The notes beneath the pieces were generated by a model. It saw only the letters and a list, made by a program, of their open reading frames with translations, did not search any database and was not told the DNA's origin. A program made the position numbers and the translations under genes. This document shows positions 32,700 through 45,622 of a DNA stretch of 64,000 nt, one piece after another. The stretch comes from Ophiodon elongatus (Eukaryota > Chordata > Actinopteri > Perciformes > Hexagrammidae), in contig JACSYO010001987.1 of NCBI GenBank assembly GCA_016806645.1, forward strand, positions 253,501 through 317,500, given 5' to 3'. Within the stretch, counting starts at the first letter, position 1; every line of letters starts with the position of its first letter.

Positions 32700-35600
32700 C
32701 CCTGGCACAGATTACCGACCATAAGCCGCAAAACAATCTGATTGGCCGACGCGTCCCCCATCACCCCGAGGCCGCGCTTAGCCGGATGATCTTGGCAGGA
32801 AGTCAGACTGCAGCTTGAGTTTCAGCACACCTGGACTCCTCGTCCATGTGGGTCAAACCGTCAGCGGGACGTGGACAGGTTTCGGTCCGGCGGGCATTCA
32901 GCAACACCCTTTTCATTCTTTTCACGGGGAGACACTGCAGGTGAAGAGGGGAGAGAAACTTAACTTGTAGATATCGCTTTGACCGTCTGTGATTACATTA
33001 AAGGTGCAGTGCAATCTGACGTCATCTAGATGTGAGGTTGCAGATTGCAACCAACTGAAACTTTTCTAGAGCTGTACCCGAACTGTACCTTTAAGACAAC
33101 ATTTTTACGTATTACACGTTTTCTGAAATGTTATGTTTAAATATGCAAATGAGGCATTATCTTGTGACATTTGTGCTAGTTTGCATACTTTTTTGTTGAC
33201 ATATTAGAGTCGTAATGAAAGAGTAAAGTTTGGTGATGTAAGAGCTACTGAAGTGGAGATTTCTGGATCAGAGTCTGAGAACAAACTCATTTATTAAAGA
33301 GATGTTTAGTTAAATTACAGACATGAAGAAGACTCTACAGGTGAAGAGGGTCAAAACATTAATGAGTAGATATCACCATGAAACTTCACCAGTTCATCAC
33401 TCACATGAAGAGGAGGATTTATTGTATTACAAGTTTTCTGAAATGTTGTGTTTAAATATGCAAATGAGGCCTTATCTAATGGTAACTTTTGGTGAATTTA
33501 AGGAGAAATCTACAGACGCAAACAGACAAAGTAATAAAATAAATGTTTTCTTTCCACGAGGCTGAAAGAAGACGTGTTATGGAAGTAAAATGGACCAAAA
33601 TCTCAACATTGACCAGAACACGAAAAACCATGTTGTTGCCTGTAGCGTCTGAACATCTGTCACAAACATGTTATTCTTTTTTTCATTTATAGATTTTTAT
33701 GTAAATGTCAGCTAAAGTTTTTCTTTTTTTCTCATCCTCTTTTTTAATTATCGAACTATTTTAAAAGGAATTTCATGGTTATATATGTTGAATTTTAAGA
33801 ATACTTTGCAGCAGTTATTCAGCACATTTGTAAGTATGTAAGTTGGTGATCATATGCATTGAATGATGATTTATGATGATGTATTTTCAGTTGCACATTT
33901 TTTGCTCTTTCATCAGCATGAAAAACTTTATTTTAGTATTACGTGTCGACAACAACACAATAGTCTGTGTTTCCGACTCAGAGAGGATTTAGGTCGTTCA
34001 TCATCTGTGTGTGGAGTTGAAAGAGGTCACGTTTGCCGCTTTGTTTCCTCTCCGTCGATCACGATGATGTGATGTCATCCTGCTCCAAAGCCCCGAGGCC
34101 GAGGGGACTCAGGCTTCAGCGCCTGAGGACGAGCTTTACTCAGACGTTAATCTGAGGAAGGCCTCAGTCACCTCCACGGCCCCAGCACATTGGGCTGGCC
34201 CCTCCGCTGCCTGTTTTAAAACACTTTTTTAATCCTCTGGCTTTTAACTCACTATGAGAGTCGCCGTTATTGTCTTTTTTTTAAACGTGTCTTTTGTGTT
34301 TTTATTGGTTTGTTTTGGTTTTTTTATGGTTTTGTTTATCGGACAAAAATATCACATTTTGCCAACGAAGGGAAAGCATAGGATAAAATCAGACAAACAT
34401 TTTGTGCGCACTACGTTTCATTTAGCTTGAAATTGTTCCTAAATTGACAGTTTTTGCAATGACCATTTTTTAATTGAGCTTCAAAATAATGATTAAAAAT
34501 CATTCAAGTTAGCAGTATCTATTTTTATTTTATTTTACATTATAAATATTTTAGAAAAATCACATCTAAATTAGATAATTATCTCAGTTTATCAATGTCA
34601 AAAGTAATACGTTCTGTCAACTATGTTACTAAACACTTACAACCCTGCAACTAAAAAGTTGTTTGTCCCAAAACCATATGACCATTAATTTATTTTTATT
34701 TTTTTATATTTTATCTGTACAAATTATTAAATGACCGTCAGCTATGTTGTTTTGGCGTCCAATTCTTTTATGCTTCTTGTTCAAATACATGTTGAAATTT
34801 AAGGTTAACCTGCTAAATAAAAATATGTTATTAACTATGCGAGGCCTTCCATAGAAAATTATGTGCAAAAATAGGGAAATTGTCAGCTATTAGTACTAAA
34901 TTACCAAGAGTAAGGCCAACTCATGAGCTGGGAAAATATCTTTAAATTTTGCAATAGTGGATATATTACCCTGAAGCAATATTTTAACTTAAACCACCAT
35001 TACCTTTGTACTTGAAATGAAATGTGGCACATTACAGAACTGTTGTTGTTTTTAAATTGTACTTAAATAAAATATAAAGCAAATTTGTAATTGGAGTGAA
35101 AGTTGTGAAATCCTGAAGCAGTCATCTGATTGGCTGTTATTTTAAATACACCTGCCTACAGAAACATCAGCTCTACTTTTTTTGTGTTCATGTACAAACA
35201 AGTTCTTTATAGTGTACTTTTATTGGTTTTAAGTATAACCTTTCACGCTTTCCAAAACAAATTCTAGAACTGAATTCCCTCAGACCTCCATGATATAGAT
35301 AATATGAGTCAGGGATCTGATGAGCCCAGTGAAGGTCGGGGTGAGTGCGTTTCCCACGCAAACAAACATTTCTTTAACCCTTTATCAGCTGGATGAACGG
35401 ATCGTGCCGACAATCACTGACTCAGCGTTGATTCTCTCCTCACTAGAGACTGAAGCCTGACACTGAGCGTCTTCCTGATTAAAATCAGGAACAACCGCGA
35501 TGCAGTAACACGTGAGTTATTAACATGAACTTATTTAGAATTTAGAAAAGTGGACAGCCTCGTGTCATGGTGTTTTTACAATGCTGTCGCTTAACCTCAA
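32700..35600. other. Intergenic, no gene seen
   Basis: A locally duplicated block is present: GTTTAAATATGCAAATGAGGC with flanking TTTTCTGAAATGTT occurs near 33118-33165 and again near 33436-33480. A GC-rich island at 34080-34210 contains CCCCGAGGCCGAGGGGACTC. The rest is AT-rich without recognised features. Confidence 0.6.
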
Positions 35601-35604
35601 AAGA

Positions 35605-35662
35605 CGTGGGCGGGAACGTGGGCGGGAACGTGGGCGGGAACGTGGGCGGGAACGTGGGCGGG
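35605..35662. repeat. 12-bp GC-box minisatellite
   Basis: Five units of GTGGGCGGGAAC. Each contains the GGGCGG core recognised by Sp/KLF factors. Confidence 0.95.
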
Positions 35663-35815
35663 CGGTGACTACAAATATTTGTACGAAATGATTCAGACGT
35701 GCAAAGTGATTTGTCAATTTTCCACCTTGAGGTCGAAACTCAATTTCAGGGAAAAAAAGGGAACGTGAGGAAGTGAGAGAGGAAGAAGTTCAAAAAGTGG
35801 GAGGAATTATCAAGA

Positions 35816-36310
35816 TACACAGTGTACACAGTACACATGAACACAGTACACATGAACACAGTACATATGTACACAGTACACCTGTACACAGTACACATGA
35901 ACACAGTACACATGAACACAGTACATATGTACACATTACACCTGTACACAGTGCATATACACAGTAAACATGAACACAGTACATATGTACACAGTATACA
36001 TGAACACAGTACGCATGAACACAGTACACATACACAGTAAACATGAACACAGTACATATGTACACAGTACATATACACAGTAAACATGAACACAGTACAT
36101 ATGTACACAGTACACCTGTACACAGTACATATACACAGTAAACATGAACACAGTACATATGTACACAGTATACATGAACACAGTACACATGAACACAGTA
36201 CACATACACAGTAAACATGTACACAGTACATATGTACACAGTACACATGTACACAGTACACATGAACACAGTACACATGTACACAGTACACATGAACACA
36301 GTAAACATGC
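35816..36310. repeat. 15-bp ACACAGTACACATGA minisatellite
   Basis: About 33 units of ACACAGTACACATGA/ACACAGTACATATGT. With a period of 15 all frames are open, and the Cys/Val/Tyr-rich open frames across it are artefacts. Downstream, 36320-36955 shows only an AATAAA-containing stretch near 36497. Confidence 0.97.
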
Positions 36311-36958
36311 TGGACAAATGGGTATAATACACTTTTTTCTGTGTAGTCTCATTTGTGTTTATTTATATTTATATGTATTACCCGGGTCATGTGATGTCCT
36401 CCCATTGGTTGCTGCCACTATACAGGTGAGGCCACACTTGTGTTGTCTCTCTGTTATTTCCCCAGACGGAGACACACAATGATTTAGCCGCTCCAATAAA
36501 GGATTTTTATTATTTCCTTCCTTGTCATTACTTGTTCTTATATTCTGGAGCGCCTATATATTGACCTCCTGTTTACACATTTTTTGTTGTTGTTTTTTTC
36601 CGATAAAGGGTCCCAAAAAAGAGTCTCAACGAGCAGTAAGAAACATCTAATCACCAACATCAAAATGCAGTTGTTTCAACCATCACCCGTCCTCACTGAT
36701 TTCCATTATTCACTCTTCTTTTAGCTCTAGTTTGGGCTCCTCACTAGTAGTCTCTCTCTCACACACACAACCCGATCAATGTGCAGTGAAATGTGCCTTT
36801 AATGACGCCGATGGCTCGGACCGGAGAGAGAACACGAGAGTTTGAAGTTCAGAGCAGGATTGCACTAAAATACATTAACTCTGCTGACATTGAGTATCGT
36901 AATTCAGGAACAGTAATGTACTTTGGACAAAGTTAATATTTGCTTCACTATGCTCAAA

Positions 36959-36973
36959 CACACACCCACGCAC

Positions 36974-37044
<71 letters not shown>
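36959..37044. repeat. (CA)n microsatellite
   Basis: About 86 bp of CACACA with two CG interruptions at the left edge. A second short (CA)n plus AT-rich tract lies at 37380-37452. Confidence 0.98.
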
Positions 37045-37045
<1 letters not shown>

Positions 37046-37379
37046 CCTGTTCCAATGTTCACATGTCTCAATTAACATAAAGGTCCTATATCACACACAC
37101 ATTTCTAGAAGGTCTAGATTTTGTTGTTGTTTTGCTCAAAGAAAGGTTGGACCTTTTTTGGGAATTTATGAAAAAAAAAGTGTGTGTAGAGTCAAAGTGT
37201 TTATACACACTTTAGATCCCTGAATAGGAAATGTTTAATCACAGGATCCCTCTGATGAAGAGATGGTTGTAAACCTGAACTGTAAAGGATCATTACTCAA
37301 CTCATCCTTATTCATTTAATCCGTATCACTCAAGAGTGTTCCAAATGTTATTGAATAGTTTGTATTACAACTGTGACAA

Positions 37380-37411
<32 letters not shown>

Positions 37412-38449
37412 TTAAAAAAAAAATATATATACATATATTATATATATATAACAGTCTACAAATATACATTTTCTTTTACACATTTTAACAATTTTAACCT
37501 ATTAATCTATAACATAGGTCGAATAAAACCACAGAATCTTGAATCTCTCAGTCATCTTTTCCACGTGCAAATGTTCAACTTTATTTTTGGAGAATCCAGA
37601 GAGAGAAGAGGAAAAGGAAGTGAAACAGAGTTACAAAAGAAACTGCCTAAACACTGGCGCTCCCTGTTGGTAACCACAGGTACTACATCTTTACAAAAAT
37701 ACAGAGCAATCATGTGAAATATACTGACTAGTTGATAACATATGACCTGAGATATTATCATTTTTCATGTGACTTTTACAAACCATTCTTATTTCCTTAC
37801 TTCCACATTTCTACCTTCCTTTTTTTACGCAATTTCTCTGAAAAAGCATCACTGACTGAGGAGAAATGAGATGATACAGATTTGTTTTGTTTTTTAAAGA
37901 AACAAAGTTATTATATTTGTAGTTCTGGCCTTAAAGTCTCTTTTACACTCAGCAGAGATACAGACGAAAGCGAAGGCGAAAACGAAGTTGCTAAGAAGTT
38001 GTGAGAAACACTGACTGAAGAAGATGAAGACAAAAAGAGGAAGGAGAGACAACAAGGTGAGTTAATGAAACATAACTTGAATGTGACAGAAGCTTTTGTC
38101 CAGCAGAGGGCAGCCTTACTTCTGTTACAGTAGACAAGAGGCCGGAGACGGGAATCACAGTTTACACCGAAGACTTAAAAGCAGTACTAGATAGCTGCAA
38201 GATGTCCTCATTATACGACAATAAGATGCTTTTCATTTACTAAAATGTGTCTTACTATATCTCAGGATCATAATCCTTCAGACAACAACAGTTTCATATC
38301 ACACAATGTTATTTTACTGTGTGTTGTATGTGAGAAATGTACCAGTGGTAACCTCCAGGTGTAATATAGGCCTACTTAAATACATATGAACAATGAATTA
38401 ATGATGAAAAACATAGACAGGATGTTCTGTTTAACACTCTGTATATTGT

Positions 38450-38645
38450 TTGTTGGTTTGTTTGTTTCTTGGATGGATGAATGGAGGGTTGAGGGTTGAA
38501 TGGATGAATGGTTAGTTGGTTTGTTGGTAATTGGTTGGTTGGATGGATGGGGGATGTGTTGTTTCTTGGTTGGTTGGTTGGTTGGTTAGATGGTTGGATG
38601 GATGGATGGTTGGTTTAATGGATGGTTGGTTGGTTGGTTGGTTGG
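38450..38645. repeat. (TTGG)n/(ATGG)n tetranucleotide repeat
   Basis: About 195 bp of mixed GGTT and GGAT tetramers. The stretch 37453-38449 to its left and 38646-39110 to its right show no recognised gene. Confidence 0.95.
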
Positions 38646-39157
38646 CAGTCAAAAAAGACATGTTGGAATCAAATGTAGTTCTCAAAGTCAGAGGAGAAAG
38701 GCATAGTTAGGAGAAAGGTGAATCAACAGTGGCAGCATCATCGGGTTAACGCAATAGACATTTAGACATTTACTCTCAATCCAAAACAGAGTATTAAGAA
38801 GTAGGAACAAAACAAAAGGAGCTAGTAATAATAAGCAGGTGGAGAATTAGACACAGGCTCCTTAATAATACACATTTAGTCAAATGAAAACATTTGGCAG
38901 GAAATTTGCACTATGTTTATTATTTTTATTGTTTTTATTCTATGTCTATGTTTATTATTATGCACCTTTCACCTAGTCACATCCCTCAGTATGAGCAACG
39001 TACTTGGCCAATAAATGCACACAGGAAACAGAATAAATGAGGACACAACTATGATAAGGGAGGAAGTGAGGGACAACAGAGACCTGAAGGTGGCAGTAAT
39101 GCAACACTGTGGGATGCAAACTACCCTAAAACCTCGAGAAGAAGAAGAAGAACCGGA

Positions 39158-39166
39158 ACCGGAAGT
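39158..39166 (+). promoter_or_regulatory. ETS-family site in the zinc-finger gene promoter
   Basis: ACCGGAAGT, 65 bp upstream of the start codon at 39231, matches the strong ETS/GABPA consensus typical of TATA-less promoters. The stretch to the ATG is CpG-rich. Confidence 0.5.
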
Positions 39167-39230
39167 TGCTCTTTGGCGCCTGGAACTCGTCCGCCTCTGT
39201 TGCTTCTGGAGTCGGCGTCGCGGTTCAGAG

Positions 39231-39393
39231 ATGTCTAAAGGCCGGACCCTGAGGGCGCTGGTGAGCCAGAGACTCTCCGCCGCGGCCGAGGAGATATTCG
39301 GGCTGTTCGAACGAACCATAGCCGAGTACGAGGCCGAGCGGCGGAAACTCCTGGACGACGTTTACAGCCGTCGACTTCAGACTCCGGGAGCAG
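39231..39393 (+). CDS. Zinc-finger gene exon 1
   Basis: ATG at 39231 begins MSKGRTLRALVSQRLSAAAE, then EEIFGLFERTIAEYEAERRK, a predicted amphipathic helix. Donor GCAG|GTCGGT at 39394. An upstream in-frame start would run through the GC-rich leader and is less likely. Confidence 0.88.
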
Positions 39394-42300
39394 GTCGGTT
39401 CCCCGTGACGTCACCTCGCGACCACGTGGTTTAACCAGACCACGTGGTCTCTGATCGATAAGATAAGATCAAAATAATCCTTTATTAGTCCGGCAGTGGG
39501 GACATTTACAGGAATACAGCAGCAGAAGGTAAAGTGCAAACAAAATAAATAGTAAAACAAAAGAAAAGGATCAAAACAAGTATTATAAATAAGCATCAAA
39601 AACAGTCATAAAAAAACAGTAAAGAATCCACAATAACTGAAATGAAATATATATAGACGTGAGGACAGGAAGTGATCGGGATGCTCCATATAATAATAAA
39701 GTACTTTCAGTCAGGTGTTAGTACTTTTTTTTTTTACTGCAGTAAAATATTAGGAATACTGAGTTAAGTGTAATCACGAAAATGTACTTAAAGTATTAAA
39801 AGTAGAAACCTGTCATATTAAATATTGATTGATTTAGTTTATTATTACTCGTGCATGACTGTTAAAGCACCTTTTTTAATCTTGAATTATAATCTAATGA
39901 TTATTTTCCATATTAGTTGATCGATTGGTTCGCTTCGTAAGAATTGTAAAAATCAGTTTCATAATTATGATAATACATTTTATTTGTATAGCGCTTTAAA
40001 AGGTACTCAATGGCACTTTACATGGTAAAAACAGAAAGAATAGAAGCAATAACAATCTACACAAGAGAAATTACGTAACAATAATAAACAAAACAAAAAA
40101 CATACAAACATAAAACATGTGATGAGTGTGTGTTGGCTAGATATTCCACCGTGCTTTCATGCTACAGTTAAAGTCAGAGGACATCAAGAAACCCGTATAA
40201 ACTTAAGGGCTTTGTCTTTGTTACTTTAACATTTAGATGCATTTTACTGCTTTTTAAATGACAATAATCCACAATGCTCATCGCTAGCATGCTGAGTGTT
40301 GTTATGATTTGGTAGAAGTGCTGTTCTGGTGACAAAATACAGTATAAACTCTTAGAAACGTTGAGTCAGGTTTATGTGTGACGAGACTTTGTTTTTATCG
40401 GAGCGGGAGAATATTTATTTTATCATCCTCACGACATGGACACATTGCCTGAAATGCAATAAATACGATAAATCATTTTATTTATGGACGGTTTGCCGAA
40501 GCCTGCTATTAGACGGATGGCGGGCTGAAACCCGTATTTATTCCCACGCTGCAGCCTTCCCTCTGCTCCGGTAAACCAGGTATCAGGAGGCTGTTGGATG
40601 GACACACATCACAACCACGTCTCTTAAAATCTGGCAAATTCTTGTGAACTTCTCTGCAGGATGAACAACTGATTCTGACATCGGTGTTCTTGCTTCTCTC
40701 TAAACTTCACTCTGTTTTTACAACTTATTTTATTAACATTTTACATTTGCTTCCACAGAGATGTGTCTGAGTTCATATGTGAACATTATAGTATTTAGCC
40801 GATTTGTACTTCATCGCTGTCAGGCAGAAACCTTATTTCTCTATATTTTGTCTTTCTTTTTTTTTTTTTTCATTAATCAATATTACTGGTCACTCTTGAT
40901 GTCTGTTGATTTAACCAATATTTATCCAATTAAAAGTATTAAAAAGACCGAGCCGCCTCCTTTGCGAGGGAACTGTCGCTCACAGCAGATCGATGGCGAT
41001 TCGGTTCCCCACAGTTTCATAATGAAACGGAAATATTTTACAGTATTCAAAAGCGGTCTGGCTGGGTGGATTTCACCTGGTGGGTCGGTGGTCCTCTACG
41101 AGGCCAACAAAACGTGATCTCGCCTAACTCAATTTGAGCTTGATTTTGGTAAAATATTAATAATATGAGACACTCAAGTATCTGTACCACATATAAAGAC
41201 ACAGCACCGACCCTCGTTTAAAATATCCAACTTGTGAGGCTTCAATCAGCGTCCTGGGAGGAGCTACGGGCAGCTGGGGGCGGGGCTTAGGTTTGTGTGA
41301 GACGACGCAGAGAGGCAACCGTTTTGTTCTAAACAACAATGGCAGCTCCTGAAGAGGTCAGCAGAGATTCTGCATTAGAGCTGGAGGGTATTTCTTCATA
41401 GAAACAAAAGCAAAGAACGACACTGAAGGTTTTCCTCAGTGGAAAATGTGTTCGGTAAGAGTTTGATTGACAGATGGGTCCTCCAATCACCTGCCAGGGA
41501 ATGTTTTGAAAGTGCCTGCCCTTTTCCAAAAGGTTCCCAATGACGGCTTCTCAGATGATTCTGTGTAACAAACCATCTGATGTCACATAACAGTTTGTAG
41601 TTTTTTTGGGTTTGTTTTTTACTTTTTTACATTTCACAAAAAGTGCAACATTTCTCCTCACGTCTAAGGTATCAGTTGTTTTATACGTTAACATGGAATT
41701 ACATTTTAAGACACGTGTATGTCTGTCGTTATTCTCCACAGACGTCCAGCAGCCGTTGGTCATTGAAGAAGTGGTTCCCCCCAAGCGGCAGGAGTGGATC
41801 TCCGGTCTGGACCAGGGGGATCCTGAACCCCCACACATTAAGGAGGAGCAGGTGGAGCTCTGGACCATTCAGGAGGGGGAGCAGCTCCAGGGGCTGGAGG
41901 AAGCCGGTTTCGACTTCCCATTTACTTCGGTCACTGTGAAGATTGAAGATGATGTCGAAGGGAAAGCTCAGTCCTCACAGTTTCCTGAGAGCCAAACTGA
42001 GGACAGAGAGGCGGAGCGTTTGAAAACCGAAGCAGATGAGGAGGTCTTTGGCGGATCAGGATCGGCCAGTAACTTGGATCCAGACGGTCCTTTTCAACCA
42101 TCTACTCGCGACGAGACTTCATCCTCCTCTGAATCCGAGACCGACGGCGAGACTTCATCCTCCTCCGAATCCGAGACCGACGACGAGACTCCGTCCTCTG
42201 AATCTGAGACTGATGACAGTAGTAGTGATTGGGAGGAGACTGGGGAGCCGTCGTCGGGTTCAAACCCTCTGCGAAACAATGACGCACATGTAGGTGATGA

Positions 42301-42991
42301 CAAACGTAATGCTGAATGTGTGAGAGGAGCTAGAAGGTTCGGCCACGGGGGACATCTGCAGAAACTCTCACCCTTAGGCGCTCATTCGGATGGAAAACGT
42401 TTCAGCTGCCCAGTTTGTGACACAAGTTTCAGTTCCAGTGCCCATTTGGTCAGACACATGAGAACCCATACTGGGGAGAAACCATTCAGCTGTTCAGTTT
42501 GCGGTAAAAAATTCGCACTTAATCAACATATGAGACGACACTTGATTGTCCACACGGGGGAGAAACCGTTCAGTTGTTCCTTTTGCGATAAAGGATTCTC
42601 GCATCACAGTAATCTGAAACAACACTTGACTATCCACACGGGGGAGAAACCGTTCAGTTGTTCCTTTTGTGGTAAAGGATTCTCGCATCACAGTAATCTG
42701 AAACAACACTTGACTATCCACACGGGGGAGAAACCGTTCAGTTGCTCAGATTGCGGAAGGGGATTTGCACAAAAGGAACAGTTGAAACAACACATGGTCG
42801 TCCACACGGGGGAGAAACCGTTCAGTTGTTCAGTTTGTGGTAGAAGATTCACACAACATGGTAGTCTGACGCGACACATGACCGTCCACACAGGGGAGAA
42901 ACCGTTTAGTTGTTCTGTCTGCGGGAGAGGATTCACACAACATAGTAGTCTGAAACGACACTTGACTGCACACAGGGGAGAAACCGTTTAG
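39231..42991 (+). CDS. C2H2 zinc-finger protein, two coding exons, C-terminus truncated
   Basis: This is a probable nuclear DNA-binding transcription regulator. Exon 1 (39231-39393) and exon 2 (41742-42991) join in phase 1 to give about 470 residues. The N-terminus resembles the conserved helical region of a large fish zinc-finger family (LRALVSQRLSAAAEEIFGLF). It is followed by an EWISGLDQGDPEPPHIKEEQ box, a Ser/Glu/Asp-rich linker with SESETD repeats (likely casein kinase 2 sites), and seven C2H2 fingers joined by HTGEKPFSCS linkers. The last linker is disrupted (HRGETV then stop). Fingers 3 and 4 are nearly identical. The family has many members, so no ortholog name is given. Confidence 0.92.
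39455..39610 (+). repeat. Dispersed SINE-like repeat
   Basis: GATAAGATAAGATCAAAATA followed by ATCCTTTATTAGTCCGGCAG and TGGGGACATTTACAG is a widespread fish interspersed repeat. A short inverse fragment lies at 15775-15820. Confidence 0.65.
39960..40060 (+). repeat. Dispersed SINE/LINE tail-like repeat
   Basis: TTTATTTGTATAGCGCTTTA followed by AAAGGTACTCAATGGCACTT is a common fish repeat sequence. It is truncated here. Confidence 0.6.
41742..42991 (+). CDS. Zinc-finger gene exon 2 with seven C2H2 fingers
   Basis: Acceptor TTCTCCACAG precedes ACGTCCAGCAG. The exon first encodes DVQQPLVIEEVVPPKRQEWI, then the acidic linker. The seven fingers begin at about 42397 with FSCPVCDTSF and continue with full CxxC and HxxxH ligands in every finger. 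The stop follows a shift in the finger-7 linker. Confidence 0.92.
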
Positions 42992-43085
42992 TTGTTCAGT
43001 TATGGTAAAAGATTTGCACCAAATCACCATATAAGATGATGCTTGATTGTCCACACGGGAGAAACCATTTAGTTGGTCATTTCGT
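42975..43085 (+). pseudogene. Decayed zinc-finger sequence after the stop
   Basis: The bases after the linker still read as finger sequence in a shifted frame: GTTTAGTTGTTCAGTT, then GGTAAAAGATTTGCACCAAA and GATTGTCCACACGGGAGAAA. One base is missing at the second Cys codon and stops are present. The ancestral array was therefore longer by at least one or two fingers. From 43086 to 43554 nothing else was recognised. Confidence 0.8.
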
Positions 43086-43554
43086 GCAAGTATTGCAATT
43101 ATTTTTTTACTTTTTTAGACAAGACCATTGGAAAAACTTGAAAATACATTTCTAAGAACTTTTAGTTTGGGAAGTTTTTTTAATTCTTACTGTAAATATG
43201 TTTGATTTTCATCATGTGTGTCATCAGGGATGTCCTGAACTCAAATGTATGTCATTGGCAGGATGTTTCCCCCCAGCAACCCAAAAATCAAAGATTAAAG
43301 ACATTTCCCTCACAATAACTTGGTATTACCTTTATGAAACATAAGGCACACCTAACATGTTTTGTACTTCCGATGAATGTAATCCAATGACTCTATTTCC
43401 ATATAGGCATCTTTTATCCTTTGTATCCTCCCGCTAACTTGTCCAAGTCTATCACAAGATCCATCTCAACTCTGTTCTCTTTGGACGTCCATTGTCAGCT
43501 CAACCTGGCAGCACGTACACACAAAGACAAAAGTGAAAAAATACTAAATATATA

Positions 43555-44033
43555 CAGCTCTGGAAAAAATCAAGAGAGTACATTTTTCTTAAATCAGCAT
43601 CTCTACGTGTATGGCAGCCATTCCATTCGTAAGGCATCTTCTCTGACGAGTCCAATTTTCAGCTTTGCCCAACACCTGGTCGTCTAATGGTTAGACGGAG
43701 ACCTGGAGAGGCCTCGCACCTACTGTGACATTTGGTGGAGGATCGGTGGTGATCTGGGGTGCTCCAGCCAGGCTGGAATCGGGCTGATTTGTCTTTTTTG
43801 AAGCACGCATGAATCAAGCCAAGAACAAAGTTGTCCTGGAAGAAAACTTGCAGTTGTCATTTTCTGCAAATAAATGCTCGAAATGACAATATCTTTACTT
43901 GAAATTTGGGAGAAATGTTGTCAGTAGTTTATAGAATAAAACAAAAAAATAATTTTACTCAAACACATACCAATAAGTAGTAAAACCAGAGAAACGGACC
44001 ATTTTGAAGTGGTCTCAAGTTTTTCCAGAGCTG
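43555..44033 (+). mobile_element. Tc1/mariner-like element, deleted relic
   Basis: The ends are inverted repeats (CAGCTCTGGAAAAA at left, TTTTTCCAGAGCTG at right), each next to TA, the Tc1 target. The interior retains pieces of transposase around 43690-43800, where fragments read as RRPGE and, in another frame, a GGGSVVIWG-like stretch. It is about 480 bp against about 1.6 kb for a full element, with frameshifts, so it is inactive. Confidence 0.88.
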
Positions 44034-44041
44034 TATATATA

Positions 44042-44113
<72 letters not shown>
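44042..44113. repeat. (GT)n and (AT)n tract
   Basis: GTGTGT passes into TATATA at the right edge of the Tc1-like relic. From 44114 to 44790 I see only AT-rich sequence, apart from a block near 44350-44415 shared with 61139-61212. Confidence 0.97.
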
Positions 44114-44120
<7 letters not shown>

Positions 44121-44786
44121 TATTAGAAGTTTAAATGGGACAAATAAACTAAATTAAGTATTTCTCTGCAATGTACCACAAAACTGAATCATAAAGATGC
44201 CAATAATCAGAACATGAAGCACATCCATCATTTTTTTATTTAAACACTAAAAAATAGGTGTCAATTAATTTTCTATATTTTTCAAAACAACTATTTCAGA
44301 TGGTGTGAGTCTTCCATATACAGAAAGTTACAAGCTTCCTTTATATCAATAAACTGAAGATCACAAAGCTGGAAAATGAATAAATATTCATGTATTTGTA
44401 GCTACAGTCACAGATGTGTCAGCAAATATATTGGTGTTCATGAAAAAAGGTCAATCATCTTAATCTCCACAGGTCTGTGAGGATGTTTGTTTTCTTTCAC
44501 TTCAGTTAAACTTTAAAGGTCACAGAATGCTCGCAGTAATTTAAATAAATTAATATATGTGTTTAAGACCAAAGGCCACACAAAGTGTTTTCATCACAGC
44601 TGTATTAATGATGTATAGTATGTATTTATGCTATATACTATAGTATGTGGGTATAACCAATATTACAACACATCTAGGAAGAAGGATCGAGTTGATTTGG
44701 AGGAGCAACACAACTGTTAGAAGAAGTAAAGTCTTCAGTTGGCGGGCAGATTTCAGTTCATCAGGTTTTTACAGGAGAAACTAAAG

Positions 44787-45622
<836 letters not shown>

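Larger units (their letters stand above)
39394..41741 (+). other. Intron of the zinc-finger gene, repeat-rich
   Basis: The 2.3-kb intron holds two dispersed repeats (39455-39610 and 39960-40060). Further right there is only AT-rich sequence and short open frames of no recognised family. Confidence 0.7.

Noticed and set aside
35746..36352. Cys/Val/Tyr-rich frames of up to 181 codons
   Set aside because: They are produced by the 15-bp minisatellite, whose period keeps every frame open.
41606..41741. In-frame ATG upstream of zinc-finger exon 2 as the protein start
   Set aside because: A good acceptor (TTCTCCACAG) at 41741 and the typical N-terminal exon at 39231 in matching phase explain the gene better.
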